Source: Rudaea sp. 3F27F6
GTDB taxonomy: Bacteria > Pseudomonadota > Gammaproteobacteria > Xanthomonadales > Rhodanobacteraceae
Direction: 5' to 3'
Assembly: GCF_005503555.1 (NCBI RefSeq)
Contig: NZ_SCNG01000006.1
Span: 186,001 to 250,000 of the forward strand
Length of the DNA stretch: 64,000 nucleotides
The translations under genes and the position numbers were made by a program. Positions 38,469-48,089 of the stretch are shown one piece after another. The notes under the pieces were generated by a model, which was not told the origin of the DNA, did not search any database, and was given only the letters and a program-made list of their open reading frames with translations. Each line of letters begins with the position of its first letter. Position 1 is the stretch's first letter.

Positions 38469-41400
38469 TTATTGCGAGCAGATGATGTAGGTGTTGTAAG
38501 TGAAAGTGTTGCTGTTGTGGTTGGTGACGATGACGGTCCACGACGTGTTGCTGGCCGGATACGTGGCCGTGACCGTCGTGTACTGATCTCCGCCGTTGGT
38601 CTTGACTCCGCCGCTGACTACCTTTTGTCCCGCCGGGCAGTTCACCGTCGTCGTGCACGGACCGCCGCCGGTGCAGCTTATGTTGGCGCTCGGGCCCGTA
38701 TACGAGAAGTTGGCGGAAGTGCCGGTCGCACCCGTCGCACCGGCAGCACCTGCCGGACCCTGTGCACCGGTCGGACCCGCAGCACCCGCCGAACCTTGCG
38801 CCCCGACTGCACCTTGAGGGCCGGTAGCACCGGTAGGACCCGCAGGGCCTTGAGCGCCGGTAGCACCCGCTAGACCTTGAGCCCCTGCTGGACCGGTTGC
38901 GCCCGTTGTACCGGCGACACCTTGCGCACCGGTAGCGCCCGTCGCTCCAGCCGTTCCTTGCGGACCGGTCGAACCTGTGGCTCCCGTTGCGCCCGCCAGA
39001 CCTTGCGGACCCGTCACGCCTTGCGCACCCGTGCTACCGGTTGCACCGGCGAGACCTTGCGCGCCTGTTGCACCCGTTGCACCTGCCACGCCTTGCGCAC
39101 CAGCCGGACCTGTAGCTCCCGTTGCGCCCGCCAGACCTTGTGCGCCCGTCGCGCCTGCAGCACCTTGGGCACCGGTCGGGCCTGTAGCTCCCGTTGCACC
39201 GGCCAGACCCTGTGCGCCCGTCGCGCCTGCCACACCTTGGGCACCGGCCGGGCCTGTAGCTCCCGTTGCACCGGCCAGACCCTGTGGACCCGTTACGCCT
39301 TGCGCACCCGTGCTGCCGGTTGCACCGGCGAGGCCTTGAGCGCCAGTGGCGCCCGTCGTGCCTTGCGCGCCGGCGGGGCCTGCCGCGCCCGTTACGCCTT
39401 GCGCACCGGCGGGGCCTGTAGCACCCGTTGCACCAGCCAGCCCTTGCGGGCCCGTCGCGCCTTGCGCACCGGTGCTACCGGTTGCACCGGCCAGACCTTG
39501 AGCGCCTGTGGCACCCGTCGCACCAGTCACACCTTGCGCACCAACGGGACCCGTTGCACCAGCCAGCCCTTGCGGACCCGTTACGCCTTGCGCACCGACG
39601 GGACCTGTAGCTCCCGTTGCACCCGCCAGGCCCTGCGGACCCGTTACGCCTTGCGCACCGGTGCTGCCGGTTGCACCAGCGAGACCCTGAGCGCCTGTGG
39701 CACCGGTCGCGCCTTGCGCACCGACGGGACCTGTAGCTCCCGTTGCACCCGCCAGACCCTGCGGACCCGTTACGCCTTGCGCACCGGTGCTGCCGGCTGC
39801 GCCGGTCGCACCCTGCGGACCCACCGGACCGGTAGCGCCTGCGAGACCTTGAGCACCCGTAGCACCTGCCAAACCTTGCGCACCCGTCACACCTTGCGCA
39901 CCCGTGCTACCGGTTGCTCCAGCGAGACCCGTAGCGCCCGTTGCGCCTGTTACACCTTGCGGACCGACAGGCCCGATGGCTCCCGTAGCCCCCGCCAGAC
40001 CTTGCGGACCCGTCACGCCTTGCGCCCCGGTGCTACCGGTTGCACCCGCGAGACCTTGCGCGCCCGTGGCACCAGTCACACCTTGCGCACCGACGGGACC
40101 TGTAGCTCCCGTTGCGCCCGCCAGACCCTGCGGGCCGGTCACGCCTTGCGCACCCGTGCTGCCGGTTGCACCGGCGAGACCTTGAGCGCCGGTAGCGCCT
40201 GTCGCACCTTGCGCCCCCGTACCGCCCGTGGCTCCTGCCGGACCCTGCGGCCCAGTGGCGCCGACGGCGCCCGCCGCGCCAACTGCACCGGTCGCTCCAG
40301 CCTGAGCCATCAATCCCCAGTTCGTGGTATCCGTTGCGGGACTACCCACATTTTGGCCAGTTAGATTCACATAAGTGGAACCGCCTTGCGTAACGACGTC
40401 GTAGGCCGAATAACTGACCCCGGTTCCACCGTAAGGACCGATGTACTTGTAGCCCGAACCGGTCGCACCCGCGACGCCCGTTGCGCCAGTCGCACCCGTA
40501 GCGCCCGCAGCACCGGTAGGACCTTGCTGGCCCGAAGGCCCCTGGACGCCCTGCGGTCCCGTTGCGCCGGCATCACCCTGCGCGCCCGTTGCACCGGTAG
40601 GCCCAGCGGCGCCGGTTACGCCGGCAGCACCGGTTGCTCCAGTCGCGCCGGTCGGGCCGGTCGGGCCAGTAGGTCCGGTCGGCCCGGTCGGCCCCGTCGC
40701 ACCAGCAGTCAGCCCGGTCGGGGTGGTGAAATAGCCGAATGCGTCGACGATCACTTGAGTCGGCGTCTGCGAGAAAATCGCAAACTGACCATTGGTCGAA
40801 TTGATCGTCGCAATACCTTCGTTGGCCACGGTCTGGCCGCCGACAAAGTTCAGCCAGCTCGTTCCGAGCGATCCACCTTGCGGGTAGACGGACAAGAAAC
40901 CGTACTGTGTCGGCGATCCCAGACCATAGGCCTGAACCGTCACGTTGAGCGTCATCGCGGCCGGAATGGTCGTACCGGGATAGCCCGAGCAAGCGCCGCC
41001 ACCTTGAGACGGACCGCCAGTGCCACTGTAGACGCGCGTTTCGAGCGCACCGAACGCACCGCCGACAATGCGCGTATCGACGATGCGGCACGGCGTGATC
41101 GGGACATACACCAGATCGCTCGGGCTGCTGATGACGGAATTGACCTGCGACGAATCGGCGCTGGTCTCATGCCCGTTTGCCGTGGTCGTGGTGTTCGCGC
41201 TGCGGACGGCGGAGCTCTTGGCCGCGCTGAGTGCCGCGGACAGCGTCGGCGCGTTTGCCGCCTCGACGAAACCGCGCGTATCGCCCTGCATCAGATTGTT
41301 GATCAGCTCGACGCGGGTCGGATCGATCGTGCCGTCCGATCCATTCTTATATTGAGCGGAATACAGATCGGCGATCTGCACGGCATATGCGTAGCGTTGC

Positions 41401-41570
41401 TTAGCCCGGGACAACGAGTCCGGATTCAGTGCCGCGGGATTGCCGCTGCGCGGTGAGAGTTGGATATTGCTGCGAACATCGGTGAAATCGACGGCTGACG
41501 CGGCCAACGCCTGGGAAATGGCGAAAGCCAACGTCGTCATCGCAATCGCTTTGCGCTTGACGGATAGCAT
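38469..41570 (-). CDS. Secreted collagen-like (Gly-X-Y repeat) protein
   Basis: A 1,033-residue exported protein. The start is the ATG at 41570 ([26 protein letters not shown], a signal peptide) with AGGGGG upstream; the frame extends to 41768. Residues of about 30-285 form an N-terminal region ending in a beta-rich domain with [24 protein letters not shown] and VIVDAFGYF, a module known from other bacterial surface proteins. From about 290 to 950 come more than 200 Gly-X-Y triplets, mostly GATGAQGLA and GVTGPQGLA types, interrupted once by a short [17 protein letters not shown]-type segment. An 80-residue C-terminal domain with four cysteines could nucleate trimers. Role: probably cell-surface or exopolymer structure. 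Confidence 0.9.
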   Translation of the reverse strand: MLSVKRKAIAMTTLAFAISQALAASAVDFTDVRSNIQLSPRSGNPAALNPDSLSRAKQRYAYAVQIADLYSAQYKNGSDGTIDPTRVELINNLMQGDTRGFVEAANAPTLSAALSAAKSSAVRSANTTTTANGHETSADSSQVNSVISSPSDLVYVPITPCRIVDTRIVGGAFGALETRVYSGTGGPSQGGGACSGYPGTTIPAAMTLNVTVQAYGLGSPTQYGFLSVYPQGGSLGTSWLNFVGGQTVANEGIATINSTNGQFAIFSQTPTQVIVDAFGYFTTPTGLTAGATGPTGPTGPTGPTGPTGATGATGAAGVTGAAGPTGATGAQGDAGATGPQGVQGPSGQQGPTGAAGATGATGATGVAGATGSGYKYIGPYGGTGVSYSAYDVVTQGGSTYVNLTGQNVGSPATDTTNWGLMAQAGATGAVGAAGAVGATGPQGPAGATGGTGAQGATGATGAQGLAGATGSTGAQGVTGPQGLAGATGATGPVGAQGVTGATGAQGLAGATGSTGAQGVTGPQGLAGATGAIGPVGPQGVTGATGATGLAGATGSTGAQGVTGAQGLAGATGAQGLAGATGPVGPQGATGAAGSTGAQGVTGPQGLAGATGATGPVGAQGATGATGAQGLAGATGSTGAQGVTGPQGLAGATGATGPVGAQGVTGPQGLAGATGPVGAQGVTGATGATGAQGLAGATGSTGAQGATGPQGLAGATGATGPAGAQGVTGAAGPAGAQGTTGATGAQGLAGATGSTGAQGVTGPQGLAGATGATGPAGAQGVAGATGAQGLAGATGATGPTGAQGAAGATGAQGLAGATGATGPAGAQGVAGATGATGAQGLAGATGSTGAQGVTGPQGLAGATGATGSTGPQGTAGATGATGAQGVAGTTGATGPAGAQGLAGATGAQGPAGPTGATGPQGAVGAQGSAGAAGPTGAQGPAGAAGATGATGTSANFSYTGPSANISCTGGGPCTTTVNCPAGQKVVSGGVKTNGGDQYTTVTATYPASNTSWTVIVTNHNSNTFTYNTYIICSQ
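38730..40720 (-). repeat. Imperfect tandem coding repeats (collagen triplets)
   Basis: Nine-base Gly-X-Y periodicity, with longer modules of about 36-54 codons repeated many times at near identity. This makes the gene prone to slippage and length change. It is a protein-coding repeat, not a CRISPR array. Confidence 0.85.
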
Positions 41571-42007
41571 GAACGTAACCCCCTGTAGGTTAGTTTTCTG
41601 ATTTGAACCGGCTTCCTCGATCCGCTCGACACACGCGCAACCGGCGATGCGTCCGCGCAAACGCAGACGCATCCGTTGCGATCCGGATGTAGGCCGTTTT
41701 TTTGTGAAGAATCGATGCTTGCCGGCACCTTGCACAACACCGGAGCGCAGACGCACGCCCGGCTGCAACGACGCTCACGCGCCGCCGCTGCACCCTCTTG
41801 CTCATCGCAAGAGATGCAAATTGCCGTTTTGAGTTTCCTTTCACACCCTGACGGGCGTGCCCCTGTAACACGCGCAGATTAGTGTGATTCGTCGCACTAA
41901 TCAATTATCAATAGTGTGTCGGAAGTCGCAAATTAAGAAAGCGCGTCATCCTCGTGAAATGAAGATGCACACGACCGCGGCTCGCGCGGTTTGCGCAATG
42001 GGAATTT
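41571..42007. other. Intergenic region between iolG and the collagen-like gene
   Basis: About 440 bases. An 11-bp stem with a TTCG loop (GATTAGTGTGA / TCGCACTAATC) lies at 41878-41903. The AT-rich stretch at 41875-41940 probably carries promoter or termination signals for the flanking minus-strand genes. No gene is supported. Confidence 0.45.
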
Positions 42008-43006
42008 TCAGATCGCGCAGCTCAACACGCGCCCTTCGCGCCAGGATCGCGTTGCGAGTTCGGCCAGTTCGAGCGCCCTGATGCCGTCGTTCAAGCTCGG
42101 CGTAGGCTGTGATCTGCCGGCCAGCACCTCGGCGAAATGCGCCATCTCGATCGCATAGGCGCGGCGATAGCGTTCGAGAAAGAACGGCTCCGGCACGTCG
42201 GCGCGGACCGCATCGGCGAGCGACGCCGTCACCTCGGTCGGACGATGATTGCCCGCCTGCAGCATGCCGGCGCTGCCGAGCACCTCGATGCGCTGGTCGT
42301 AACCGTAGGCCGCATGCCGCGACGTGTTGATCGTGCAGAGCCGGCCGCTGCGCGAGCGCAACGTCACCGCGGCGGTGTCGAGATCGCCCGCCGCACGCGC
42401 GCCGTCGCTCAGGCAGGCGCCGGTGGCGTAAATCTCGACGATTTCGTCGGCGACGAGCCAACGGCAGACGTCGAAGTCGTGGATCAGCATGTCCTTGAAC
42501 ACGCCACCCGACTGCTTGAGATAGTCGAGCGGCGGCGGTCCTGGATCGCGGCTCGTCAAGACCACGACTTCGGGCGCGCCGATCTCGCCCACGTCGAGGC
42601 GGCGTTTCAGCGCGGCAAAGGTCGGATCGAAGCGCCGCTGGAAACCGATCATGCACGGCACGCCCGCGCTGGCCACGGCTTCGGCACAAGCCTGCGCGCC
42701 GTCGAGATCCGAAGCCACCGGCTTCTCGCAAAAGATCGCTTTGCCCGCGCGCGCCGCGCGCGAAATCAGCTCGGCGTGCGTCGCCGTGCTCGCCGCGATC
42801 ACCACCGCGGCAACGGTCGGATCGGCCAAAGCCTGCTCGACGTCCGCGGCACCGGCGCCGTGCGCCGCGGCCAATTCGGCAGCCGCGGCTGGATTCACAT
42901 CGACGACATAACGCAGCCGCAGCCCGGCCTGCGCCGAAAGATTGCCCGCATGAATGCGGCCGATTCGGCCCGCGCCGAACAAGGCGATTTCAGTCATGAC
43001 CTTCAC
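42008..43006 (-). CDS. iolG: Inositol 2-dehydrogenase (Gfo/Idh/MocA family)
   Basis: NAD-dependent oxidation of myo-inositol to scyllo-inosose, the first step of inositol catabolism. The protein has 332 residues. The Rossmann motif IALFGAGRIGRIHAGNL is typical of IolG. The family EKP motif is FCEKPVASDL, and the catalytic Lys/His region is GGVFKDMLIHDFDVCRWL (Asp and His). It starts at GTG 43006, overlapping the stop of the RpiR-type regulator (GTGA); the ATG at 42997 is the alternative. Family members also act on other sugars, but the iolC-D-B neighbourhood supports inositol. Confidence 0.9.
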   Translation of the reverse strand: MKVMTEIALFGAGRIGRIHAGNLSAQAGLRLRYVVDVNPAAAAELAAAHGAGAADVEQALADPTVAAVVIAASTATHAELISRAARAGKAIFCEKPVASDLDGAQACAEAVASAGVPCMIGFQRRFDPTFAALKRRLDVGEIGAPEVVVLTSRDPGPPPLDYLKQSGGVFKDMLIHDFDVCRWLVADEIVEIYATGACLSDGARAAGDLDTAAVTLRSRSGRLCTINTSRHAAYGYDQRIEVLGSAGMLQAGNHRPTEVTASLADAVRADVPEPFFLERYRRAYAIEMAHFAEVLAGRSQPTPSLNDGIRALELAELATRSWREGRVLSCAI

Positions 43007-43869
43007 GCATCAAAATCACCGCTGTGGGCCGCCTCGTTCGGCTTCAATTCGAGGCGATACGCCAGCGCCACGAACAAGGCCTGACACAGACAGATCGTGC
43101 TGGTCAGCGCGCGGAACGCGAACACGCTGCCCTCGTCGACCTTGAGCAATACATTGGCATGCGCGGCGAGCGGTCCCAGATCGGACTCGCTGATCGCAAT
43201 CACCTTGGCCTTGCGCTGGCGCGCGAGACGCGTGCAGAACAGCGTCTCCTTGCCGTAAGGCGGGAAACTGATCGCGATCAGCGCATCGCCCTTGCCGATG
43301 CTGTGAATCTGCTCGCGGTGCATGCCGCCGAGTCCGTCGACCAGGTGCACACGTTTCTGCGTATGGCCGAGCGCATAGGCGATGTAGCTCGCGATCGCGA
43401 ACGAGCGCCGCACCGCGACGATATAGATGTGCTCGGCCGACGCGAGCACATCGACCGCGGCGTGGAAACGCGCTGGATCGAAACGCTCCACCAGTTCGTC
43501 GAGGCCGACGCGGCAGGCGTCGATGAAACTGCGTGCGATCTGAGTCTCGTCGAGTTTTTCCGGCCGCTCGGCGATGACGCGGCGGATACGGTGTTGATAA
43601 CTGCCGGACGGTTCGGTGCGCTCGCGAAACGCGTCGCGGAACACGGCCTGCATCTCGCTGAAGCCGGTGTAGCCGAAACGCTGGGCGAAACGTACGACGG
43701 CCGAAGGATGCACGTTGGAACCTTCGGCGATGTCATTGACCTTCTGCAGCATGATGCTCGACCGATGCTGCTCCAGATAGCGCGCGACCCCTTGCAGTTG
43801 GCGCGGCAGCGACTCGAACTCGTCGGCGACGCGCTGCATGAACTGATCCACGGCATTGCTGACGGCCAA
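43003..43869 (-). CDS. iolR: RpiR/MurR family regulator of the inositol genes (IolR-like)
   Basis: A 288-residue regulator with an N-terminal HTH_6 domain (VARYLEQHRSSIMLQKVNDIAEGSNVHPSAVVRFAQRFGYTGFSEMQ) and a C-terminal SIS domain (about 124-264) that should bind a phosphorylated inositol intermediate. The start is a TTG at 43869, seven bases after GAGGAG. It is cotranscribed with iolG and divergent from iolC. RpiR-type IolR of rhizobia binds GGAA-N6-TTCC (recalled), and that motif occurs 88 bp upstream of this start. It is the likely repressor of all three operators described below. Confidence 0.88.
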   Translation of the reverse strand: MAVSNAVDQFMQRVADEFESLPRQLQGVARYLEQHRSSIMLQKVNDIAEGSNVHPSAVVRFAQRFGYTGFSEMQAVFRDAFRERTEPSGSYQHRIRRVIAERPEKLDETQIARSFIDACRVGLDELVERFDPARFHAAVDVLASAEHIYIVAVRRSFAIASYIAYALGHTQKRVHLVDGLGGMHREQIHSIGKGDALIAISFPPYGKETLFCTRLARQRKAKVIAISESDLGPLAAHANVLLKVDEGSVFAFRALTSTICLCQALFVALAYRLELKPNEAAHSGDFDA

Positions 43870-43946
43870 AGGCAGGCTCCTCGGTTGGGCGCGTTGTCCG
43901 ATGTTATTCGGCGTATCGTTAAATGCGGCTTGGCGCAGTCTGCAAC

Positions 43947-43994
43947 ATATGGAATAAAAATTCCATATTTCTATTTAATGCAATACGAATTGCA
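43947..43994 (+). promoter_or_regulatory. Twin operator in the iolR/iolC intergenic region
   Basis: Site 1 has arms ATATGGAAT and ATTCCATAT around AAAA (43947-43968, centre 43957.5). Site 2 has arms TGCAAT and ATTGCA around ACGA (43979-43994, centre 43986.5). The centres are 29 bp apart. Site 1 fits GGAA-N6-TTCC, recalled as the binding motif of rhizobial RpiR-type IolR. The same pair, with the same spacing, precedes the ABC-transporter operon and the TonB receptor. Confidence 0.85.
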
Positions 43995-44018
43995 AAGACT
44001 GCGAACAGGCCCTATTCT
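43990..44018 (+). promoter_or_regulatory. Candidate iolC promoter
   Basis: TTGCAA (43990-43995, inside operator site 2) and TATTCT (44013-44018) are separated by 17 bp. A repressor on site 2 would cover the -35 element. Confidence 0.65.
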
Positions 44019-44059
44019 CCTTCATCTGACGCGCACCTCCGCAAGCCTACGATACGCGC

Positions 44060-46108
44060 ATGACAGATCGTATCTCCGCCGCCGTCGCGCGGCCCCTCGA
44101 CGCCATCTTCCTCGGGCGCGTCGCCGTTGACCTCTATGCGCAGCAGATCGGTGCTCGCCTCGAAGACGCGACGAGCTTCGCCCGCTATCTCGGCGGCTCC
44201 TCGGGCAATGCCGCATTCGGCAGCGCACGCCTCGGCCTCAAATCGTCGATGCTGAGCCGCGTCGGCAACGACCAGATGGGTCGTTTCCTCGTCGAAACGC
44301 TCGCGCGCGAAGGCTGCGATACATCGCAGTTGCACGTCGATCCCGATCGCCTGACCGCCTTCGTCCTGCTCGGTATCAAGGATCGCGACACGTTCCCGTT
44401 GCTGTTCCACCGCGAGAACTGCGCCGATATGGCGTTGTCGACCGACGACATCGTCGAGGCGCACATCGCCTCGGCGCGTGCGCTCGCGATCACCGGCACG
44501 CATCTGTCCACACCGGGCACGCTCGCCGCCTGCCTCAAGGCGCTGGATCTCGCGCGCAAGCACGGTCTGCGTCGCGTCCTCGACATCGACTACCGCCCGG
44601 TGCTCTGGGGCCTCGCGCCGCGCAGCGACGGCGCGACGCGCTTCGTCGCCAATGCGGCCGTGACCGACCATCTGCGCGACGTGCTGGCCCGGTTCGACCT
44701 GATCGTCGGCACCGAGGAAGAGTTCCGCATTGCCGGCGGCGCCGACGATTTGATCGACGCGCTGCGCAACGTCCGCGCCGCGAGCGACGCACTGCTCGTC
44801 ATCAAACGCGGCGCGCTCGGCTGCAATGCAATCGATGCGGAGATCCCGGCGCGGATCGAAGAGGCACCGCTCGTCGCCGCGCCGAAAGTCGACGTACTCA
44901 ACGTGCTCGGTGCCGGCGACGCCTTTATGGCCGGCTTTCTTTACGGCTGGCTGCGCGACCAGCCGATCGAAACCTGCTGCGCCTATGCGAACGCCTGCGG
45001 CGCGATCGTCGTTTCCCGCCACGGCTGCGCGCCGGCGATGCCGAGCCGAGCCGAACTCGAATATTTTCTGCGCCAAACCGGAAAGATCGAAGGCGATGCG
45101 CGTGAACTTCGTTTCACGCCGAATGCGCAAAAAGCGCGCGCCTATGACATCGCCACCGATGCCGAACTCGCGCATCTGCATCGCGTCAGCGTGGCGCGCC
45201 CGCACTGGGAGGATTTGCACGTATTCGCCTTCGACCATCGCAGCGCATTGGAGGAAACCGCGCGGCGCCACGGCGCCGACGCCGCGGCCCGCCTGCCCGT
45301 GCTGAAAAACCTGCTGCTGCGCGCCACCGAGCAGACCGAGGCGGCCTTGGACCTCGCCGGCCATATCGGCGTGCTGATCGACGACCGCCACGGCCAGGAC
45401 GCGCTCAACGCCGCAAGCGGGCGCCGCTGGTGGATCGGCCGTCCAGCCGAACTGCCCGACACGACGCCGCTCGCCTTCGAGCACGGCGCCTCGATCGGCA
45501 CGCAGCTCGTCACCTGGCCGCAGGAACATACGATCAAATGTCTTATCGTCTTCGATCCGGACGACGCGACTCTGCGCGCCGAGCAAGAACGGCAGTTGCG
45601 CACGCTCTACGCCGCCGCTTGCGCGAGCGGCCATGAACTTCTCATCGAAGTCATCGCACCGGCGCATGCTCCGGCGGCGCAGCGCGGCGATCTGGTCCTG
45701 CGCGCGATCGAACGCATCTACGCGGCCGGCATCAAACCCGAATGGTGGAAGCTCGCGCCACTCGCCGCCGCCGACTGGCCGGCACTCGACGCTCTCATTA
45801 CACATAGCGATCCGTGGTGCCGCGGCGTGCTCCTGCTCGGCGCCGACGCACCCTACCCCGAACTCGCCGCCGGCTTTGCCGCCGCGGCCGGCAGCGCGAC
45901 CTGCCGCGGCTTCGCCGTGGGCCGCAGCGTGTTCGCCGAACCGGCGCGCGCATGGTTCGCCGGCGAGATCGACGACGACGCACTCGTCGCGCGCGTGCAC
46001 GCGAACCAGTGCGAACTCGCTGCGCTTTGGCGCGCGGCGCGAGACAATGTCGCGGGTCCTGCACCGGTGGAAACAAAAAGAAATTTTGGCCACGGATTAC
46101 ACGGATGA
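44060..46108 (+). CDS. iolC: IolC 5-dehydro-2-deoxygluconokinase fused to DUF2090 aldolase-like domain
   Basis: A 682-residue two-domain protein. Residues of about 12-335 are a PfkB kinase that phosphorylates 5-dehydro-2-deoxygluconate; they show the GGSSGNAA substrate motif and GAGD with catalytic Asp287. After a short linker, about 360-665 is a DUF2090 domain (FAFDHRSALEETARRHG, IKCLIVFDPDD, IKPEWWKL), reported as the aldolase that splits the phosphorylated product, replacing IolJ. The last residues and the stop codon come from an inserted hairpin repeat. It is the first gene of iolC-D-B, behind the twin operator. Confidence 0.92.
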   Translation: MTDRISAAVARPLDAIFLGRVAVDLYAQQIGARLEDATSFARYLGGSSGNAAFGSARLGLKSSMLSRVGNDQMGRFLVETLAREGCDTSQLHVDPDRLTAFVLLGIKDRDTFPLLFHRENCADMALSTDDIVEAHIASARALAITGTHLSTPGTLAACLKALDLARKHGLRRVLDIDYRPVLWGLAPRSDGATRFVANAAVTDHLRDVLARFDLIVGTEEEFRIAGGADDLIDALRNVRAASDALLVIKRGALGCNAIDAEIPARIEEAPLVAAPKVDVLNVLGAGDAFMAGFLYGWLRDQPIETCCAYANACGAIVVSRHGCAPAMPSRAELEYFLRQTGKIEGDARELRFTPNAQKARAYDIATDAELAHLHRVSVARPHWEDLHVFAFDHRSALEETARRHGADAAARLPVLKNLLLRATEQTEAALDLAGHIGVLIDDRHGQDALNAASGRRWWIGRPAELPDTTPLAFEHGASIGTQLVTWPQEHTIKCLIVFDPDDATLRAEQERQLRTLYAAACASGHELLIEVIAPAHAPAAQRGDLVLRAIERIYAAGIKPEWWKLAPLAAADWPALDALITHSDPWCRGVLLLGADAPYPELAAGFAAAAGSATCRGFAVGRSVFAEPARAWFAGEIDDDALVARVHANQCELAALWRAARDNVAGPAPVETKRNFGHGLHG

Positions 46109-46183
46109 ACACGGATCAAGCAAAAAAAAATTTGATCGAGCTTTGCTCCTGCTCTATCCGTGTTCATCCGCGCAATCCGTGGC
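46089..46183. repeat. Hairpin repeat element between iolC and iolD
   Basis: Two 28-bp arms beginning GCCACGGATTACACGGATGA (46089-46116) and ending CAATCCGTGGC (46156-46183) are inverted and match at 26 of 28 positions, with an A-rich 39-bp centre. The type resembles a CCACGGAT..ATCCGTGG hairpin repeat seen in many GC-rich genomes (recalled). The iolC stop lies in the left arm. Confidence 0.9.
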
Positions 46184-46208
46184 AAACGCTCTTCTTCTCT
46201 GGATCGAA

Positions 46209-48089
46209 ATGAACAGACCGACGATCCGACTGACAATGGCGCAGGCGCTCGTGCGCTATCTCGCCGCACAGCAAGTGCGCATCGATGGCGAGATCGTGCC
46301 GCTGTTCGTCGGTGCCTTCGCGATTTTCGGCCACGGCAACGTCGCCGCGCTCGGCGAAGCACTGTACGAGCACCGTGACGCGCTGCCGACCTATCGCGCG
46401 CACAACGAACAGGCGATGGCGCACACCGCAATCGCCTACGCGAAAGCGCAGATGCGCAAGCGCATGATGGCGGTGACCACTTCGATCGGCCCTGGCGCGA
46501 CTAACCTCGTCACGGCCGCCGCGCTCGCCCACGTCAATCGCCTGCCCGTGTTGTTCCTGCCCGGCGACGTGTTCGTCTCGCGCGCGCCCGATCCGGTGCT
46601 GCAGCAAATGGAAGACTTCGCCGACGGCACGGTCAGCGTCAACGATTGCTTCAAACCGGTCTCGCGCTATTTCGATCGCATCGTCGCGCCGTCGCAATTG
46701 TTGACCGCACTTCCGCGCGCGATACGCGTGCTGACCGATCCCGCGCAGTGCGGGCCGGTCACATTCGCGCTACCACAGGACGTGCAAGCGCAAGCGTTCG
46801 ACTTCCCCACAGCGTTCTTCGAACCACGCATCATCTCCGCGCCGGCAACGGTGCCGTCGCCCGAGCAGATTGCCATCGCCGCCGATGCGCTGTCGCTGGC
46901 GCAGCGCCCGCTTATCGTTGCCGGCGGCGGCGTGCTCTACGGTGAAGCGGCGAGCACGTTGCGTGGCTTCGCCGAGCGCCATGGAATCCCCGTCGCCGAA
47001 ACCCAGGCCGGCAAGGGCAGCTTGCCGTTCGATCATCCCTTGCAGCTCGGCCCGGTCGGCGTTTGCGGCAGCACCGCGGCGAACGCGCTTTTTGCCGAAG
47101 CCGATCTCGTGCTCGCCGTCGGCACGCGTCTCGCCGATTTCACCACGGGATCGAACGCGCTGTTCGCACAAGCGCGACTCGTCACCCTCAACGTCAACGC
47201 CTACGATGCAGAGAAAAACTCCGCCCTAGCAATCGCGGCCGATGCGACGGCCGGGCTCGAAGCGCTGGCCTTCGCCTTGTCGGGCTGGCGCGCTGCGGCG
47301 GAATGGCGCAATCGCGCCGCTTCGCTCGGCGATGAATGGCGCGCCACCGTCGAACGCCTCACTTCGGCGCGCGACTTTGCGCCGGGCGAACTGCCCTACG
47401 AAGCCGACGTGATCGGCACCGTGCAGCGTTCCTCGCCCGATTCCGCAGACCACGACATCGTCGTCTGCGCAGCCGGCGGACTGCCCGGCGAACTGATCAA
47501 GCTCTGGCGCACGCGCACACCGGGCGGCTATCACGTCGAATACGGCTACTCGTGCATGGGCTACGAAATTGCCGGCGGCTTGGGCGTAAAGATGGCCAAA
47601 CCGGAGCGCGAGGTCATCGTCATGGTCGGCGACGGCAGCTATCTGATGCTCAATTCCGAAATCGCGACCTCGGTCATGCTCGGCCGTAAGCTGATCGTCG
47701 TCGTGCTCGACAATCGCGGCTTCGGCTGCATCGGCCGCCTGCAGCGCGCCTGCGGCAGCGCGCCGTTCAACAATCTCGTCGACGAAGATTGCGCGACCGT
47801 CGCCGCCGGCGCGCCGGCGATCGATTTCGCCGCGCATGCGCGCGCGCTCGGCGCCGCGGCCGAACATGTCGACGATATCGCCGGGCTCGAACAAGCGATG
47901 ACGCGCGCACGCGCGGCAAAGAGCACTTACGTGATCTCGCTCCGCACCGATCCGCATCGCAGTACGCGCGAAGGCGGGAGCTGGTGGGACGTGGCCGTGC
48001 CCGAGGTCTCGTCGCGCGCGTCCGTGCGTGACGCGCGCGACGCCTATGCAGCCGCACTGCGCAAACGCGACGGAGGCGAAAATCCATGA
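46209..48089 (+). CDS. iolD: 3D-(3,5/4)-trihydroxycyclohexane-1,2-dione hydrolase
   Basis: ThDP-dependent ring-opening enzyme of inositol catabolism, giving 5-deoxy-glucuronate. The start is the ATG at 46209 (MNRPTIRLTMAQALVRYLAAQQ); the open frame continues upstream through the hairpin and iolC but is not coding there. It has 626 residues in the ThDP-enzyme layout: an N-terminal PYR domain with the catalytic Glu in YRAHNEQAMAHTA, a middle domain, and a C-terminal PP domain with GDGSYLMLNSEIATS and VLDNRGFG. It overlaps iolB by 4 nt. Confidence 0.94.
   Translation: MNRPTIRLTMAQALVRYLAAQQVRIDGEIVPLFVGAFAIFGHGNVAALGEALYEHRDALPTYRAHNEQAMAHTAIAYAKAQMRKRMMAVTTSIGPGATNLVTAAALAHVNRLPVLFLPGDVFVSRAPDPVLQQMEDFADGTVSVNDCFKPVSRYFDRIVAPSQLLTALPRAIRVLTDPAQCGPVTFALPQDVQAQAFDFPTAFFEPRIISAPATVPSPEQIAIAADALSLAQRPLIVAGGGVLYGEAASTLRGFAERHGIPVAETQAGKGSLPFDHPLQLGPVGVCGSTAANALFAEADLVLAVGTRLADFTTGSNALFAQARLVTLNVNAYDAEKNSALAIAADATAGLEALAFALSGWRAAAEWRNRAASLGDEWRATVERLTSARDFAPGELPYEADVIGTVQRSSPDSADHDIVVCAAGGLPGELIKLWRTRTPGGYHVEYGYSCMGYEIAGGLGVKMAKPEREVIVMVGDGSYLMLNSEIATSVMLGRKLIVVVLDNRGFGCIGRLQRACGSAPFNNLVDEDCATVAAGAPAIDFAAHARALGAAAEHVDDIAGLEQAMTRARAAKSTYVISLRTDPHRSTREGGSWWDVAVPEVSSRASVRDARDAYAAALRKRDGGENP

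Noticed and set aside
38877-40364. A 495-codon plus-strand open frame rich in Cys, Thr and Arg
   Set aside because: It is the antisense shadow of the collagen-like gene; the triplet repeats keep several frames open.
38730-40720. Regular repeats that could be mistaken for a CRISPR array
   Set aside because: No constant repeat with unique spacers; the period is 9 bp and the sense frame encodes Gly-X-Y triplets.
41878-41903. 11-bp stem with TTCG loop considered as iolG terminator
   Set aside because: No T-run on either strand and more than 100 bp from the stop; left as an unexplained hairpin in the intergenic entry.
45633-46208. Upstream extension of the iolD frame
   Set aside because: It runs through the iolC coding region and hairpin repeat; the family N-terminus is at 46209.
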